Shown: positions 8,099-16,471, numbered from the stretch's first letter. The stretch is 64,000 nucleotides of DNA from Cytobacillus oceanisediminis (GCF_022811925.1 NZ_CP065511.1:2659501-2723500); one strand, 5' to 3'. The notes: generated from the sequence alone by a model not told the origin. A program made the numbers and translations.

Positions 8099-10256
8099 AT
8101 GCAGATTTCGCAGGCAGAACAATATTGAATGTTGTACCTTTATTTAATTCACTCTCGATAAATACTTTTCCGTTATGGCTTTCGATAATTTTAAAACTGA
8201 CCATCAGGCCTAAGCCGTTCCCATTTTTTTTGGTTGTAAAAAAAGGTTCTCCGATATTTTTCAGTTTATCATGCGGGATTCCTACACCTGTATCCTGTAT
8301 TGCAATTTGAACCTGGTTATTGATGATTCTAGCTCTAACGGTGATGTCCCCTCCATCAGGCATCGCTTCAATTCCATTTTTAATAAAATTAAGGAAGACT
8401 TGTTTTAGCCGATTTTCGTCACATTCAATTTGAATGATATCCTGTTCATATTCGAAACCAATTTTTACGTCCCTTTTTCGGGCTTCAAATTCCAAAAAAG
8501 AAACGACATTTTTAATAATGGGTATGATATCTCTTTCTTCCAGTTCTGCGGCTTTCGGCTTAGCGAGAACCATAAAATCTTCTACTATATTATTTACCCG
8601 GTCAATCTCATCTAAAATGATGCTTAAGTACTCCTGCCTCTCTCCATCTGTCTCATCCAGCTGCAGGAATTCTGTATATCCTTTCATGGTTGTGAGCGGA
8701 TTGCGGATTTCATGGGCAACCCCTGCAGCAAGCTGGCCCACTGCTGCCAGTTTATCCTGCCGATGCAAAACTTCTTCAGTTTTTTTCCTCTCTGTTATAT
8801 CGTTTCTTATTGCTAAGTATTGATAAGGTTTTCCGTTTGTGTTCAGGAACGGCACAATCGTAGTATGAACCCAGTAATAAGATCCGTCTTTTGCTTTATT
8901 GCGTATTTCCCCTTTCCACACTTCACCCTGGCCAATTGTTTTCCATAGGTTCTTAAAGAATTCTTTTGAATGAAGTCCTGAATTTAAGATGGAGTGATTC
9001 TGTCCTATCAGTTCTTCCCTGCTGTACTGGGAGATTTCACAAAACTTCTCATTTACATTGGTTATTGTTCCTTTTTCATCTGTAAAGGCAATAATGGATG
9101 ACTGATCAAGCGCAAATTTAATATCGTTTACCTCTTTCAGAGAATTTTTAAGGCTGGCTTCAGCAGATTTCAATGCCGATATATCTGTCCGGATGGAAAC
9201 ATACTGATAGGGTTTATTCTTTTTATTGAGAAAAGGGACAATAGTAGTTTCAACCCAATAAAAGCTTCCGTCTTTTGCTTTATTGCGGATTTCACCCTTC
9301 CATATTTCCCCTGATCCAATTGTTTTCCATAAATTTTGAAAAAATTCCGGCGGATGAAAACCCGAATTTAAGATATTGTGATTTTTGCCAAGCAGTTCAT
9401 GTTCTTCATATTTAGATATCTCAACAAATTTATCATTCACATAAGTGATAATGCCCTTTGGATCTGTAATAGCCACTATAGATGATTCATCAAGCGCAGC
9501 CTGAATATCATGTAAATGGGTGTCGCTTGCTTCCAGCCGCTTGCTAATTAAAGTGCTTGAAGCAATGAGTCCGCTCAGGATAAGAATCCCTGCAAAAAAT
9601 ACAAGATAAATCAGAAAAGTTTCCGGCGAGCCTCCTCCCCTGCTAATTTCCCCATTTGAATAGAATGTTGACGATCGGATCAGCAGAAAATAACCCTCCA
9701 CAATGGCTCCGGTGAAAATGAGTGCACTTAAGGGCTTAATCCAGATAGGTCTGGAGTACGAAAGACTCTTCGAATAAAAGAGCATCCATAGTGAAAATAA
9801 AAAAGAAACAAAAATGATCAGTGCGGAAATAAGAAATATGATAGGGCCAAACTGCACATTCATCCCCACAGCAAACATTCCTGTTACATGGATAGATAGG
9901 ACTGCCATTGTTAAAAAGAAGCTTCCCGCAAATAGATTGACTGTTTTCAGCTGCCGGTCGATTACTGTATTAAAAGCCATACCGGTAAATGAAATGCCAA
10001 AAACCATGGACAATAAGGTTAGCGGTATATTATAACTTCCTGAAGCATTTATGTTGATGGCCACCATGCCAATAAAGTTCATAATCCATATCCCGATCCC
10101 AAGTGAAAAAGTTCCGCCTAAGAACAGAAACTTCTGGTTTCTATCAGATGATTTAATCAATGTAAATAAATCTAATGCTGTATAGGAAGCCATAATGGTC
10201 AGTATAACAGCTACAAATATTAATATTGGATTAAAAGATACAATTATCTCAGTCAT
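8097..10256 (-). CDS. membrane sensor histidine kinase: MHYT-like, PAS, PAS, HisKA, HATPase
   Basis: This 719-residue kinase starts with about seven membrane segments (residues 1-240) laid out like an MHYT sensor, with degenerate motifs MASYTALDL, WIMNFIGM and SIHVTGM. Two near-identical PAS/PAC units follow (about 250-370 and 375-495; both contain GSFYWV/GSYYWV and IVPFLN). The kinase core has GVAHEIRNPLTT with phospho-acceptor His515, N-box NFIKNGIEA near 627 and G-box DTGVGIP at 655. The H-box is of the KinA/KinE class that feeds the Spo0 phosphorelay in Bacillus, so a sporulation or stress input is plausible. No response regulator gene is adjacent. The PAS units look like a recent tandem duplication. 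Confidence 0.85.
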   Translation of the reverse strand: MTEIIVSFNPILIFVAVILTIMASYTALDLFTLIKSSDRNQKFLFLGGTFSLGIGIWIMNFIGMVAININASGSYNIPLTLLSMVFGISFTGMAFNTVIDRQLKTVNLFAGSFFLTMAVLSIHVTGMFAVGMNVQFGPIIFLISALIIFVSFLFSLWMLFYSKSLSYSRPIWIKPLSALIFTGAIVEGYFLLIRSSTFYSNGEISRGGGSPETFLIYLVFFAGILILSGLIASSTLISKRLEASDTHLHDIQAALDESSIVAITDPKGIITYVNDKFVEISKYEEHELLGKNHNILNSGFHPPEFFQNLWKTIGSGEIWKGEIRNKAKDGSFYWVETTIVPFLNKKNKPYQYVSIRTDISALKSAEASLKNSLKEVNDIKFALDQSSIIAFTDEKGTITNVNEKFCEISQYSREELIGQNHSILNSGLHSKEFFKNLWKTIGQGEVWKGEIRNKAKDGSYYWVHTTIVPFLNTNGKPYQYLAIRNDITERKKTEEVLHRQDKLAAVGQLAAGVAHEIRNPLTTMKGYTEFLQLDETDGERQEYLSIILDEIDRVNNIVEDFMVLAKPKAAELEERDIIPIIKNVVSFLEFEARKRDVKIGFEYEQDIIQIECDENRLKQVFLNFIKNGIEAMPDGGDITVRARIINNQVQIAIQDTGVGIPHDKLKNIGEPFFTTKKNGNGLGLMVSFKIIESHNGKVFIESELNKGTTFNIVLPAKSA

Positions 10257-10417
10257 CGCAGGCTTTTAGCCCCCTCATTATTACTTTATTAAATATGATT
10301 GTAATGGAATCAGTACAGCCATGGAAGGGGCTGGACGAAATAAAGTCAGAAGTTCATTAGAACAGATAGCCCTTTTGCCGTATAGCTAGAAATCATTAGA
10401 TGATTTTACCGCATTTC

Positions 10418-10573
10418 TTCGGACTCGTTCCTCTGGATATCCCCTTCTCCTGTCCGAATGCGAACCAAATTCGGACTCGTTCCTCCGAATTTCCGCTTTT
10501 TCTGTCCGAATAGGGACCGACTTCGGACTCTCTCCTACGGTTTTCCCCTTCTACTTTCCGAATGCGAACCAAC
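10418..10573. repeat. array of three 52-bp palindromic repeats (TTCGGAC-N27-GTCCGAA family), locus 1
   Basis: Three exact 52-bp units (10418, 10470, 10522) each begin with TTCGGACTC and have GTCCGAA (TTCCGAA in the third) at unit positions 35-41, followed by an 11-base spacer (TGCGAACCAAA-like). Half-sites are conserved while the interiors differ. The array sits in the 460-bp gap between the divergent kinase and yhfH genes. The rest of the gap (10257-10417 and 10574-10716) shows AT-rich DNA with no gene. The same period and half-sites recur at 43893-44349. Confidence 0.85.
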
Positions 10574-10716
10574 TCTTATTTTGCACCAATGAAATGTAAT
10601 AGATAAAATTTTTAAAAAATTTAATCAAACCACTTCACATTTAATTTTGTTTGGTATATACTGTACTACAACAGATGAAAACAAGATAAACTGTATTATA
10701 AAAAGGAGGAAAAATC

Positions 10717-10851
10717 ATGATCAAAAGTCCAGTTGAATTTTTTAGAACTCTTCCCAAAAAGGTATGCCCGGAGTGCGGCCAAACAGTCAAGGAACAGGCT
10801 GAATCTTATCTAATGGAATGTGATCGCTGTCTTTCAAAAAAAATGGAATAA
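10717..10851 (+). CDS. yhfH: YhfH family zinc-ribbon-like small protein
   Basis: A 44-residue protein with two CxxC pairs, CPECGQ and CDRCLSKK, spaced as in a small zinc ribbon. The N-terminus MIKSPVEFFRTLP matches the YhfH family of Bacillaceae, whose function is unknown. The ATG follows a perfect AAGGAGG, 6 bases away. A strong terminator sits 8 bases after the stop, so it is a monocistronic small gene. It is preceded by the 52-bp repeat array. Confidence 0.85.
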   Translation: MIKSPVEFFRTLPKKVCPECGQTVKEQAESYLMECDRCLSKKME

Positions 10852-10858
10852 CACAATC

Positions 10859-10890
10859 AGCGGAAGGCTTCAGGTCCTTCCGCTTTTTTA
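10859..10890 (+). terminator. terminator of yhfH
   Basis: Perfect 9-bp GC-rich stem (10859-10867 with 10876-10884), 8-base loop, followed by TTTTTA. Confidence 0.9.
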
Positions 10891-11051
10891 TTTACTGCTA
10901 TGTACCACCATTTCCACTATCAAGGAAACTCCAGCTGTTACAGTACAGTTATACATGAAATGTTTGAAAAGTCTATAAATTTATCGGTCCTTCCTGTATA
11001 ATTATCCCATAATCTCTATATTTAGAGAATCGAAATAGGAGGGATCGGTAC

Positions 11052-12866
11052 ATGGTTCAAACAGCAGTAACCCGTTTAAAGCGTGTTGAGGTACCGGAAG
11101 AACGTACATGGAAAGTGGAGGATTTATTTGCTTTGGAGGAAGATTGGCATAAAGAAATGAGAAGTATTGATGAAGATCTTGCTGTTTTTGAGCAGTTCAA
11201 GGGAAAGCTCCATGAAGGCCCGCAAATTTTACTGGGCTGCCTTTCCGCTCAGGAAAAGCTCTCCATCCGTTTGGTTCAAGCTGGAACGTATGCTAGCTTG
11301 CGTCAGTCGGAGGATGGAACAAATCCAGACAATCAGGCAAATTCATCCATATTTGCATCTTTAAGAGCAAAAGCAGCCTCCGCTCTTTCGTTTATTGACT
11401 CTGAATTAATGTCCTTGCCTGAAGGCACGATTGAAAAATACATAGACGATGAAAGCGGCCTTGAGCCTTTCAGAAAACAGCTGACAGATCTTCTTGAATC
11501 AAAGACGCATAGGCTTTCTCCAGAGACGGAAGAAGCGCTGGCAGCATTGGGTGAAGTACTTGGAGCTCCGTATAATGTGTATCAGGCTGCAAAACTTGCT
11601 GACATGCCATTTTCCTCTTTTAAAGACAGTAAAGGAAACGAATTGCCAAACTCTTTTGCTCTTTATGAAGATCGTTACGAGCTCTCTTCAGATACTGCTA
11701 TTAGAAGGAATGCCTATGTCTCATTTACAGATTCACTTGAAAACTATAAGAATACATTTGCCTCTGCCTATTCTGCCGAGGTGAAAAAGCAGGTAGCACT
11801 TTCAAAGCTGAGAAAATACAGTTCAGTCACACAAATGCTCCTGGATTCCCAGCATGTTACAGAGGAAATGTACAACAATCAGCTGAATATTATCCAAAAA
11901 GAGCTTGCCCCCCATATGCGCAGATATGCTCAGTTAAAGAGAAAAGTTCTGGGATTGGATAAGATGCTTTTTTGTGACCTGAAGGCTCCTCTTGATCCGG
12001 AGTTCAATCCAGAAACAACATTTGAAGAAGCATCAAAAGTCATATTAGAGGCACTCAAAGTTATGGGACCAGAGTATACAGATATAATGAAGAAAGGCTT
12101 GGCTGAACGCTGGGTTGATTTGGCTGACAATGTGGGCAAATCTACAGGTGCATTTTGTTCAAGTCCCTATGGATCGCATCCATTCATCCTGATTACATGG
12201 ACAGACACCATGCGCGGTGCTTTCGTTCTCGCTCATGAGCTTGGGCATGCGGGTCATTTCTATTTGGCCAATAAATATCAGCGTATTATGAATACCCGCC
12301 CTTCAACCTATTTTGTAGAAGCTCCCTCAACACTTAACGAATTGCTGCTTGGACAGCATTTAATGGCAGGCACTGAAGATAAGAGAATGAAGCGCTGGGT
12401 AATTCTTCAGCTGCTTGGAACTTATTATCACAACTTTGTCACACACCTTCTTGAGGGAGAATATCAGCGAAGAATCTATACTCTTGCTGATCAAGGGGTT
12501 CCGTTAACGGCAAAAACACTTTCAGATCAAAAAATGGAAACACTTGCTGAATTCTGGGGTGATGCGGTTGAACTGGATGATAAGGCGGCTTTAACCTGGA
12601 TGAGACAGCCTCATTATTACATGGGACTCTATCCATATACTTATTCAGCTGGTTTGACTGCTTCCACTGCTATGGCACAGAGCATTCAAGAGGAAGGCCA
12701 GCCTGCCATTGAACGATGGCTTGGTGTTTTAAAAGCTGGTGGAACGAAAAAGCCGCTCGATCTGCTAATGAGCGCAGGCATTGATATGTCCAAGCCAGAT
12801 CCAATCCGCAAAGCCGTAAGCTATGTGGGAACATTGGTGGATGAATTGGAAAAAAGCTACGAATAA
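11052..12866 (+). CDS. pepF: oligoendopeptidase F family M3 metallopeptidase
   Basis: The 604-residue product is a full-length PepF/M3B peptidase. The zinc site is HELGH (His395, Glu396, His399), followed by the downstream Glu in EAPSTLNELL. The N-terminal PepF lid region (about 20-200) and the C-terminal YYMGLYPYTYSAGLTAS segment are present. It has no signal peptide and should act in the cytoplasm, cutting short peptides. The start follows AGGAGGGA. In B. subtilis the pepF (yjbG) product can affect peptide signalling when overproduced, but here it stands alone with its own weak terminator. Confidence 0.92.
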   Translation: MVQTAVTRLKRVEVPEERTWKVEDLFALEEDWHKEMRSIDEDLAVFEQFKGKLHEGPQILLGCLSAQEKLSIRLVQAGTYASLRQSEDGTNPDNQANSSIFASLRAKAASALSFIDSELMSLPEGTIEKYIDDESGLEPFRKQLTDLLESKTHRLSPETEEALAALGEVLGAPYNVYQAAKLADMPFSSFKDSKGNELPNSFALYEDRYELSSDTAIRRNAYVSFTDSLENYKNTFASAYSAEVKKQVALSKLRKYSSVTQMLLDSQHVTEEMYNNQLNIIQKELAPHMRRYAQLKRKVLGLDKMLFCDLKAPLDPEFNPETTFEEASKVILEALKVMGPEYTDIMKKGLAERWVDLADNVGKSTGAFCSSPYGSHPFILITWTDTMRGAFVLAHELGHAGHFYLANKYQRIMNTRPSTYFVEAPSTLNELLLGQHLMAGTEDKRMKRWVILQLLGTYYHNFVTHLLEGEYQRRIYTLADQGVPLTAKTLSDQKMETLAEFWGDAVELDDKAALTWMRQPHYYMGLYPYTYSAGLTASTAMAQSIQEEGQPAIERWLGVLKAGGTKKPLDLLMSAGIDMSKPDPIRKAVSYVGTLVDELEKSYE

Positions 12867-12871
12867 GGTGG

Positions 12872-12899
12872 AGCCCCTTCTGTTTCAGAGGGGGCTTTA
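12872..12899 (+). terminator. probable terminator of pepF
   Basis: GC-rich stem (12872-12879 with 12889-12896) with a 9-base loop followed by a short T tract. Confidence 0.6.
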
Positions 12900-13038
12900 C
12901 ATATATATCAGTAATTATTCTTCAGGATTTACACGTAACATTCACCTTGTAAAAGGATTTATATGGCTGAATATTAGAGCAATGCTGAGTGAAAACTTAA
13001 AGAAAAGCCACCTTAATTTAACTGAAGGAGTATTATGC

Positions 13039-13227
13039 ATGAAAGAGAAAGAAGAAAAGTACCTGACACAAGCACCGAAAGAAGAGACCGTGACAATCGA
13101 AACGAATGGCCAATTTCCTAATTTAAAAAATATTGCCGGAGATTCAATAGATGAACATGAACAGCTGGAAGCTGCAAATGCCATAATTGGCGCAAAAGAA
13201 ATTGGCCAGCAAAATGAAAACCTATAA
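13039..13227 (+). CDS. small hydrophilic hypothetical protein
   Basis: A 62-residue, Glu- and Asn-rich protein starting at ATG 13039, 8 bases after GGAG. It reads MKEKEEKYLTQ and ends in IGAKEIGQQNENL. It has no Cys, no membrane segment and no recognised motif. The low-complexity, charged make-up is like many small spore-associated proteins of Bacillaceae, but that is inference. It lies 19 bp before the SplA-like gene, same strand, so the two are probably co-transcribed. Confidence 0.6.
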   Translation: MKEKEEKYLTQAPKEETVTIETNGQFPNLKNIAGDSIDEHEQLEAANAIIGAKEIGQQNENL

Positions 13228-13246
13228 TAAATGGGAGTGAACATCC

Positions 13247-13489
13247 ATGGAAACGATTGATCCGAAAGAAGTAAAGACAGGTGATGAGGTGTATGTAATT
13301 TATCATAATCCTCATACTCCCAGTGTAGCAAACGTAAGACCAGCTGAAATTGTTCCACATCCAAAAAACCCTGACGCAGTTGCCCTATTTCTTAATGAGT
13401 CATTCCATTTAATAGAAGAAGATGATGCCTTATTTTCTTCAGAAAAGGACGCAGAACAGGCCTTTCAGGAATTATATGGAGATTATTGA
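13247..13489 (+). CDS. SplA-like small regulator
   Basis: An 80-residue protein resembling B. subtilis SplA, the TRAP-like negative regulator of splB (spore photoproduct lyase). Shared features are GDEVYVIYHNPHTPSVANV near the N-terminus, then PHPKNPDAVALFLNESFHLI and an acidic C-terminus with SSEKDAEQAFQELYG. The ATG follows GGGAGTG. In B. subtilis splA lies directly before splB; here a terminator follows and no splB is nearby, so this would be an orphan copy or a paralogue with another target. The assignment rests on remembered similarity. Confidence 0.6.
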   Translation: METIDPKEVKTGDEVYVIYHNPHTPSVANVRPAEIVPHPKNPDAVALFLNESFHLIEEDDALFSSEKDAEQAFQELYGDY

Positions 13490-13496
13490 ATCTAAT

Positions 13497-13540
13497 AAAG
13501 AAAGACTGTTTTTTAATGGACAACAGTCTTTCTTTAAAAC
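13497..13540. terminator. bidirectional terminator
   Basis: Perfect 14-bp stem (13497-13510 with 13522-13535), 11-base loop, between the convergent SplA-like and YdjO-like genes. Confidence 0.85.
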
Positions 13541-13544
13541 TTGA

Positions 13545-13727
13545 TTATAGAATTTGAGGCAATTCCCTCATTTCGGCAGTTGTTTCATCACCGCATAATG
13601 GGCATTTTAAATCTGAAGAGGCAAAATCTTTTCTCATCCAGCCATTGCAGCTATTGCAGGAATACACCTCTGTGTCCAGCATTACAACTTCTGGCTTGTC
13701 ATCTTGGCCTTTTTTATTGAAAAAAAT
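13545..13727 (-). CDS. YdjO-like cold-inducible zinc-ribbon protein with a likely ATT start
   Basis: The 60-residue protein would read (M)FFNKKGQDDKPEV and carries two Cys pairs, CNSC and CPLC, around NGWMRKDFASSD, the pattern of the YdjO cold-inducible family. The frame holds no ATG, GTG or TTG between an upstream stop and residue 16. The best start is ATT at 13727, 8 bases after AAAGGGGG; the protein then begins where the family begins. The only in-frame ATG is internal (residue 16) and lacks a ribosome binding site. ATT initiation is known for infC; a single-base error or mutation of ATG is the alternative. Confidence 0.65.
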   Translation of the reverse strand: MFFNKKGQDDKPEVVMLDTEVYSCNSCNGWMRKDFASSDLKCPLCGDETTAEMRELPQIL

Positions 13728-13817
13728 TGGAAACGCCCCCTTTTTTTCTTAGTATGGCCAAGAAAAGAGAAAATTATTGAAAATGTTTTGAACAAAATTT
13801 GAATAGGAGGTGATCCA

Positions 13818-13955
13818 ATGGACCGCCGAGATAAAAAGAGAAACCTTACTATAGCAGGAACTGATATTGATGAAGTGAAAAGGCTGAATAGCCAATCAGG
13901 GCTATCATACAATGAAGCAAAAAAACTGCTTGCAGAAATTTACTTTAAGAGATAA
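13818..13955 (+). CDS. small basic hypothetical protein
   Basis: A 45-residue basic protein preceded by an almost ideal ribosome binding site (AGGAGGTGATCC). The N-terminus MDRRDKKRNLTIAGTDIDE is followed by a helical VKRLNSQSGLSYNEAKKLL. That last part could be a short helix-turn-helix or ribbon-helix-helix-like element, but it is too short to place. It lies between the divergent YdjO-like gene and the convergent YqjF gene. The strong translation signal is the main argument that it is real. Confidence 0.65.
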   Translation: MDRRDKKRNLTIAGTDIDEVKRLNSQSGLSYNEAKKLLAEIYFKR

Positions 13956-13988
13956 GGTATTGGATGCATTAATTAGATCAATCTTTAG

Positions 13989-14738
13989 TTATGGTGAAGC
14001 AACCTTTATTAAAGGCCAGAAATAAGCATGTTTTTCCGGAGAGTAGTGTACTATCGGTTCGCCTTTAAAGTACTTGCGGGGCAAAAATGAAGCTAAAGTG
14101 TTTTGATGTATCGTGCAGGAAGCTTCATGCAGCTGCCATTTTGTATGATGGATATCCCCGCGAAAAACCTTTTCACCTTTTGTTACCCATAAGCAATACC
14201 TTTCAGTCAGCCATTCATCAAGTGTTCCTGGTTTTGAATTGAAGGGGCTTGATATTGGCTTATAATCGGCTTTGAATTGGCCGCTCTCTGAATGGCTGTG
14301 TGTTCGCCTGCTTTCATAATTAATTAGTCCTTCACACTTGCTAACTTGCATTTCGGCATTCATATATGGAAGGAAATACAATATTCTGGCCCCTGTTACG
14401 GCTAAAAAGTTGTCTGCATCCAGGCTAAAAAAATATACGCCTTTCATGCCCTCATATTCCACATAAGTCCTTACATTCAATTCATTCATTGATTTCATAA
14501 TTGGCAATGGCGGCAAGCCGCGCACCCTAATTTTACTGATCCAGAAAGGTACAATTCCAACCCATGCTGTACCGTTGTATGTATCTAATGTTAACTGTGA
14601 AGGGATGTGTTCTTCCATTATTTCTGCAGGTACTGGCCAATGAGCAAATAAAACATCAGTCCATATTTGTTCCATAACCCAGGGTTTATCAGGCAGCGGA
14701 AAAGGCCTGTGTCCTGTTATCTTCAATTCTTCCTTCAT
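13989..14738 (-). CDS. yqjF: YqjF family protein (DUF2071)
   Basis: A 249-residue DUF2071 protein like B. subtilis YqjF. Typical segments are HRPFPLPDKPWVMEQIWTDV, LFAHWPVPAEIMEEHIP, WVGIVPFWISKIRVRGLPP and NVRTYVEYEGMKGVYFFSLD. The fold is related to acetoacetate decarboxylase, but the function is unknown. The start chosen is ATG 14738; an ATG 7 codons further upstream is also possible. It is divergent from the sulfite-oxidase-like gene, 144 bp away, so the two may share a control region. Confidence 0.85.
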   Translation of the reverse strand: MKEELKITGHRPFPLPDKPWVMEQIWTDVLFAHWPVPAEIMEEHIPSQLTLDTYNGTAWVGIVPFWISKIRVRGLPPLPIMKSMNELNVRTYVEYEGMKGVYFFSLDADNFLAVTGARILYFLPYMNAEMQVSKCEGLINYESRRTHSHSESGQFKADYKPISSPFNSKPGTLDEWLTERYCLWVTKGEKVFRGDIHHTKWQLHEASCTIHQNTLASFLPRKYFKGEPIVHYSPEKHAYFWPLIKVASP

Positions 14739-14882
14739 TCCCTTACCGCCCTTCAACATGTTATATAAATGATTATTCCTCATAATGCCGGTATTAAACT
14801 TAGCTGGCATAAATGAAGTGTTGATTGTCTATAGTTCTAACCTTGGGCATTGCATTGTATTTATGAATGGAGGTGATGGTTC

Positions 14883-15941
14883 ATGAATAGTCAGTTTTCA
14901 GCACCTTATCTGAAAACACTAAGTCTGTCTCCTGAAAATCAGGAGTCTCCCATTCATTTTCTGGAGCGTTGGAAAACACCGCAGGATTATTTTTATTTAA
15001 GAAACCATTTTTCCTACCCGATAATTAACCCTCAGAATTTATTCTTGTCCATTAGCGGGAACGTGAATAAAGCGATGGAAATATCTTTAAGTGAACTTTC
15101 CCGCTTTCCATCCAAAACCATTCTGGTCCCTCTGGAATGCGCTGGCAATAACAGAGCGAAATTTAGACCAAAGGTTTTTGGTGAGCAATGGGAAGAAGGA
15201 GCAGTCAGTCAGGGGAAATGGAAGGGAGTGCCTTTAAAGGAACTGCTGGATAAAGCCGGACTATTGGATGGAAGTAAAGAAGCTGTGTTTGCAGGAATGG
15301 ATTTTGGTGAGCGCAAAGATTTGAAAGAATCCTTTTACTTTGCCAGAAGCCTGCCAATTGAAAAGGCACTCAGTGAAGATACCATTGTAGCTTATGAGTA
15401 TAACGGCAAGCCCATACCTTATAAGCATGGGTATCCATTCAGGCTGATCGTGCCTCAATGGTATGCAATGGCCTCCGTCAAGTGGCTTAGGAATATTTTT
15501 ATTATTCAGCATGAATTTAATGGTCCTTTTCAATCAAAAGCTTATGTTTATTATCCTTATAAAGACAGCGATTTGGATAAAAAGCCTGTTACGGCCATGA
15601 ATGTTAATAGCACAATCCAGCAGCCATTGAATTATTCCATTATTAAAGAAGGATTTCATGCTATAAAAGGAATTGCCTGGACTGGCACTGGAACAATTAA
15701 TGAGGTGGCATTAAGCATAGATCATGGGGATACTTGGAGAAAGGCCTCGCTTATATACAGGGAAAACGAAAAATTTTCCTGGGTAAAGTGGCATCTTGAT
15801 TGGGAGGCATATAAGGGTGAGCATACCATTCTTGTGAGGGCCAGCGATTCAGAGGGCGTTTTACAGCCAATAAAGCCTTACTGGAACAGAAAAGGATATG
15901 GATATAATGCTGTGCAAAAGATAAAAATTCAAGTGGAATAA
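14883..15941 (+). CDS. sulfite-oxidase-family molybdenum enzyme
   Basis: The 352-residue protein has the oxidoreductase molybdopterin-binding domain (about 40-205) with LVPLECAGNNR, where Cys86 should be the molybdenum ligand, and the KYGYPFRLIVP-like segment KHGYPFRLIVPQWYAMASVKW with the conserved Arg and Lys. A C-terminal Mo-co dimerisation domain (about 235-350) follows. It lacks both a heme b5 domain and a Tat or Sec signal, so it is predicted to be a soluble cytoplasmic enzyme with an unknown electron acceptor. The ATG follows GGAGGTGATGGTTC. Sulfite or another sulfoxide-like substrate is likely but not proven. Confidence 0.8.
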   Translation: MNSQFSAPYLKTLSLSPENQESPIHFLERWKTPQDYFYLRNHFSYPIINPQNLFLSISGNVNKAMEISLSELSRFPSKTILVPLECAGNNRAKFRPKVFGEQWEEGAVSQGKWKGVPLKELLDKAGLLDGSKEAVFAGMDFGERKDLKESFYFARSLPIEKALSEDTIVAYEYNGKPIPYKHGYPFRLIVPQWYAMASVKWLRNIFIIQHEFNGPFQSKAYVYYPYKDSDLDKKPVTAMNVNSTIQQPLNYSIIKEGFHAIKGIAWTGTGTINEVALSIDHGDTWRKASLIYRENEKFSWVKWHLDWEAYKGEHTILVRASDSEGVLQPIKPYWNRKGYGYNAVQKIKIQVE

Positions 15942-15990
15942 TCCTGCTTACAGGTGCAATATCCCAAATGTCCAAATATAGTCATAAACA

Positions 15991-16020
15991 AAAGAGAAGA
16001 TGTTCTACCATCCTCTCTTT
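15991..16020. terminator. hairpin between convergent genes
   Basis: A 12-bp stem with one mismatch (15991-16002 with 16009-16020) between the sulfite-oxidase-like gene and the small minus-strand gene. It lacks a clear T tract, so termination is probable but not certain. Confidence 0.55.
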
Positions 16021-16077
16021 CTGATATCCATTTTATCACGGCTGCAATCTCAATCAGCTATCCATGAGGAACAGATT

Positions 16078-16239
16078 TTAATTTTCTTCATCTGTTCTCT
16101 TACCTGCTTCAGGTTCACCAGGTGTCTGGTTGCCTGTTGTAGCCTGGTATCCCACCCGATAGGAGGATGTTCTCTTTTTCCTGAGAACTTCTGGCATTTT
16201 GTACTGACTTAGATCATCTTGAGCATCTTTTGGTGCCAT
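16078..16239 (-). CDS. small hypothetical protein
   Basis: A 53-residue hydrophilic protein starting MAPKDAQDDLSQYKMPEVL, with a basic RKKRTSSYRVGY middle and a Pro/Gly/Glu tail. A GGAGG precedes the ATG by 7 bases. It is 22 bp downstream of the YozQ-like gene on the same strand and probably co-transcribed with it. No motif or family is recognised; a spore-associated role is suggested only by the company it keeps. Confidence 0.6.
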   Translation of the reverse strand: MAPKDAQDDLSQYKMPEVLRKKRTSSYRVGYQATTGNQTPGEPEAGKRTDEEN

Positions 16240-16261
16240 TGAATTGCCTCCTTACTATGAA

Positions 16262-16471
16262 TTATTCATCATACCCTTTGCGCGGAATGGAAATATCCAC
16301 CCCGACAACGTCTTCAATTACGGCATCCGCCTGTCCTTCCATGTATGCGTCACTCACTTGTTCATGGGTTGTCGCCAGGCCTGATGAAAGCTGATCATTC
16401 CTGTTATAATCTTCAGTCTCATAAGATCTGCCTGCAATATTCGTGCCATCATTTTTGTCTTTTTTGTTCAT
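16262..16471 (-). CDS. yozQ: YozQ-like protein (DUF4025)
   Basis: A 69-residue hydrophilic protein whose core YNRNDQLSSGLATTHEQVSD followed by YMEGQADAVIED matches the DUF4025/YozQ family found in spore-formers. There is no Cys or membrane segment. The ATG follows AGGAGGG. It heads a two-gene unit with the 53-residue protein. Function is unknown; the family is small and Bacillaceae-specific. Confidence 0.75.
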   Translation of the reverse strand: MNKKDKNDGTNIAGRSYETEDYNRNDQLSSGLATTHEQVSDAYMEGQADAVIEDVVGVDISIPRKGYDE

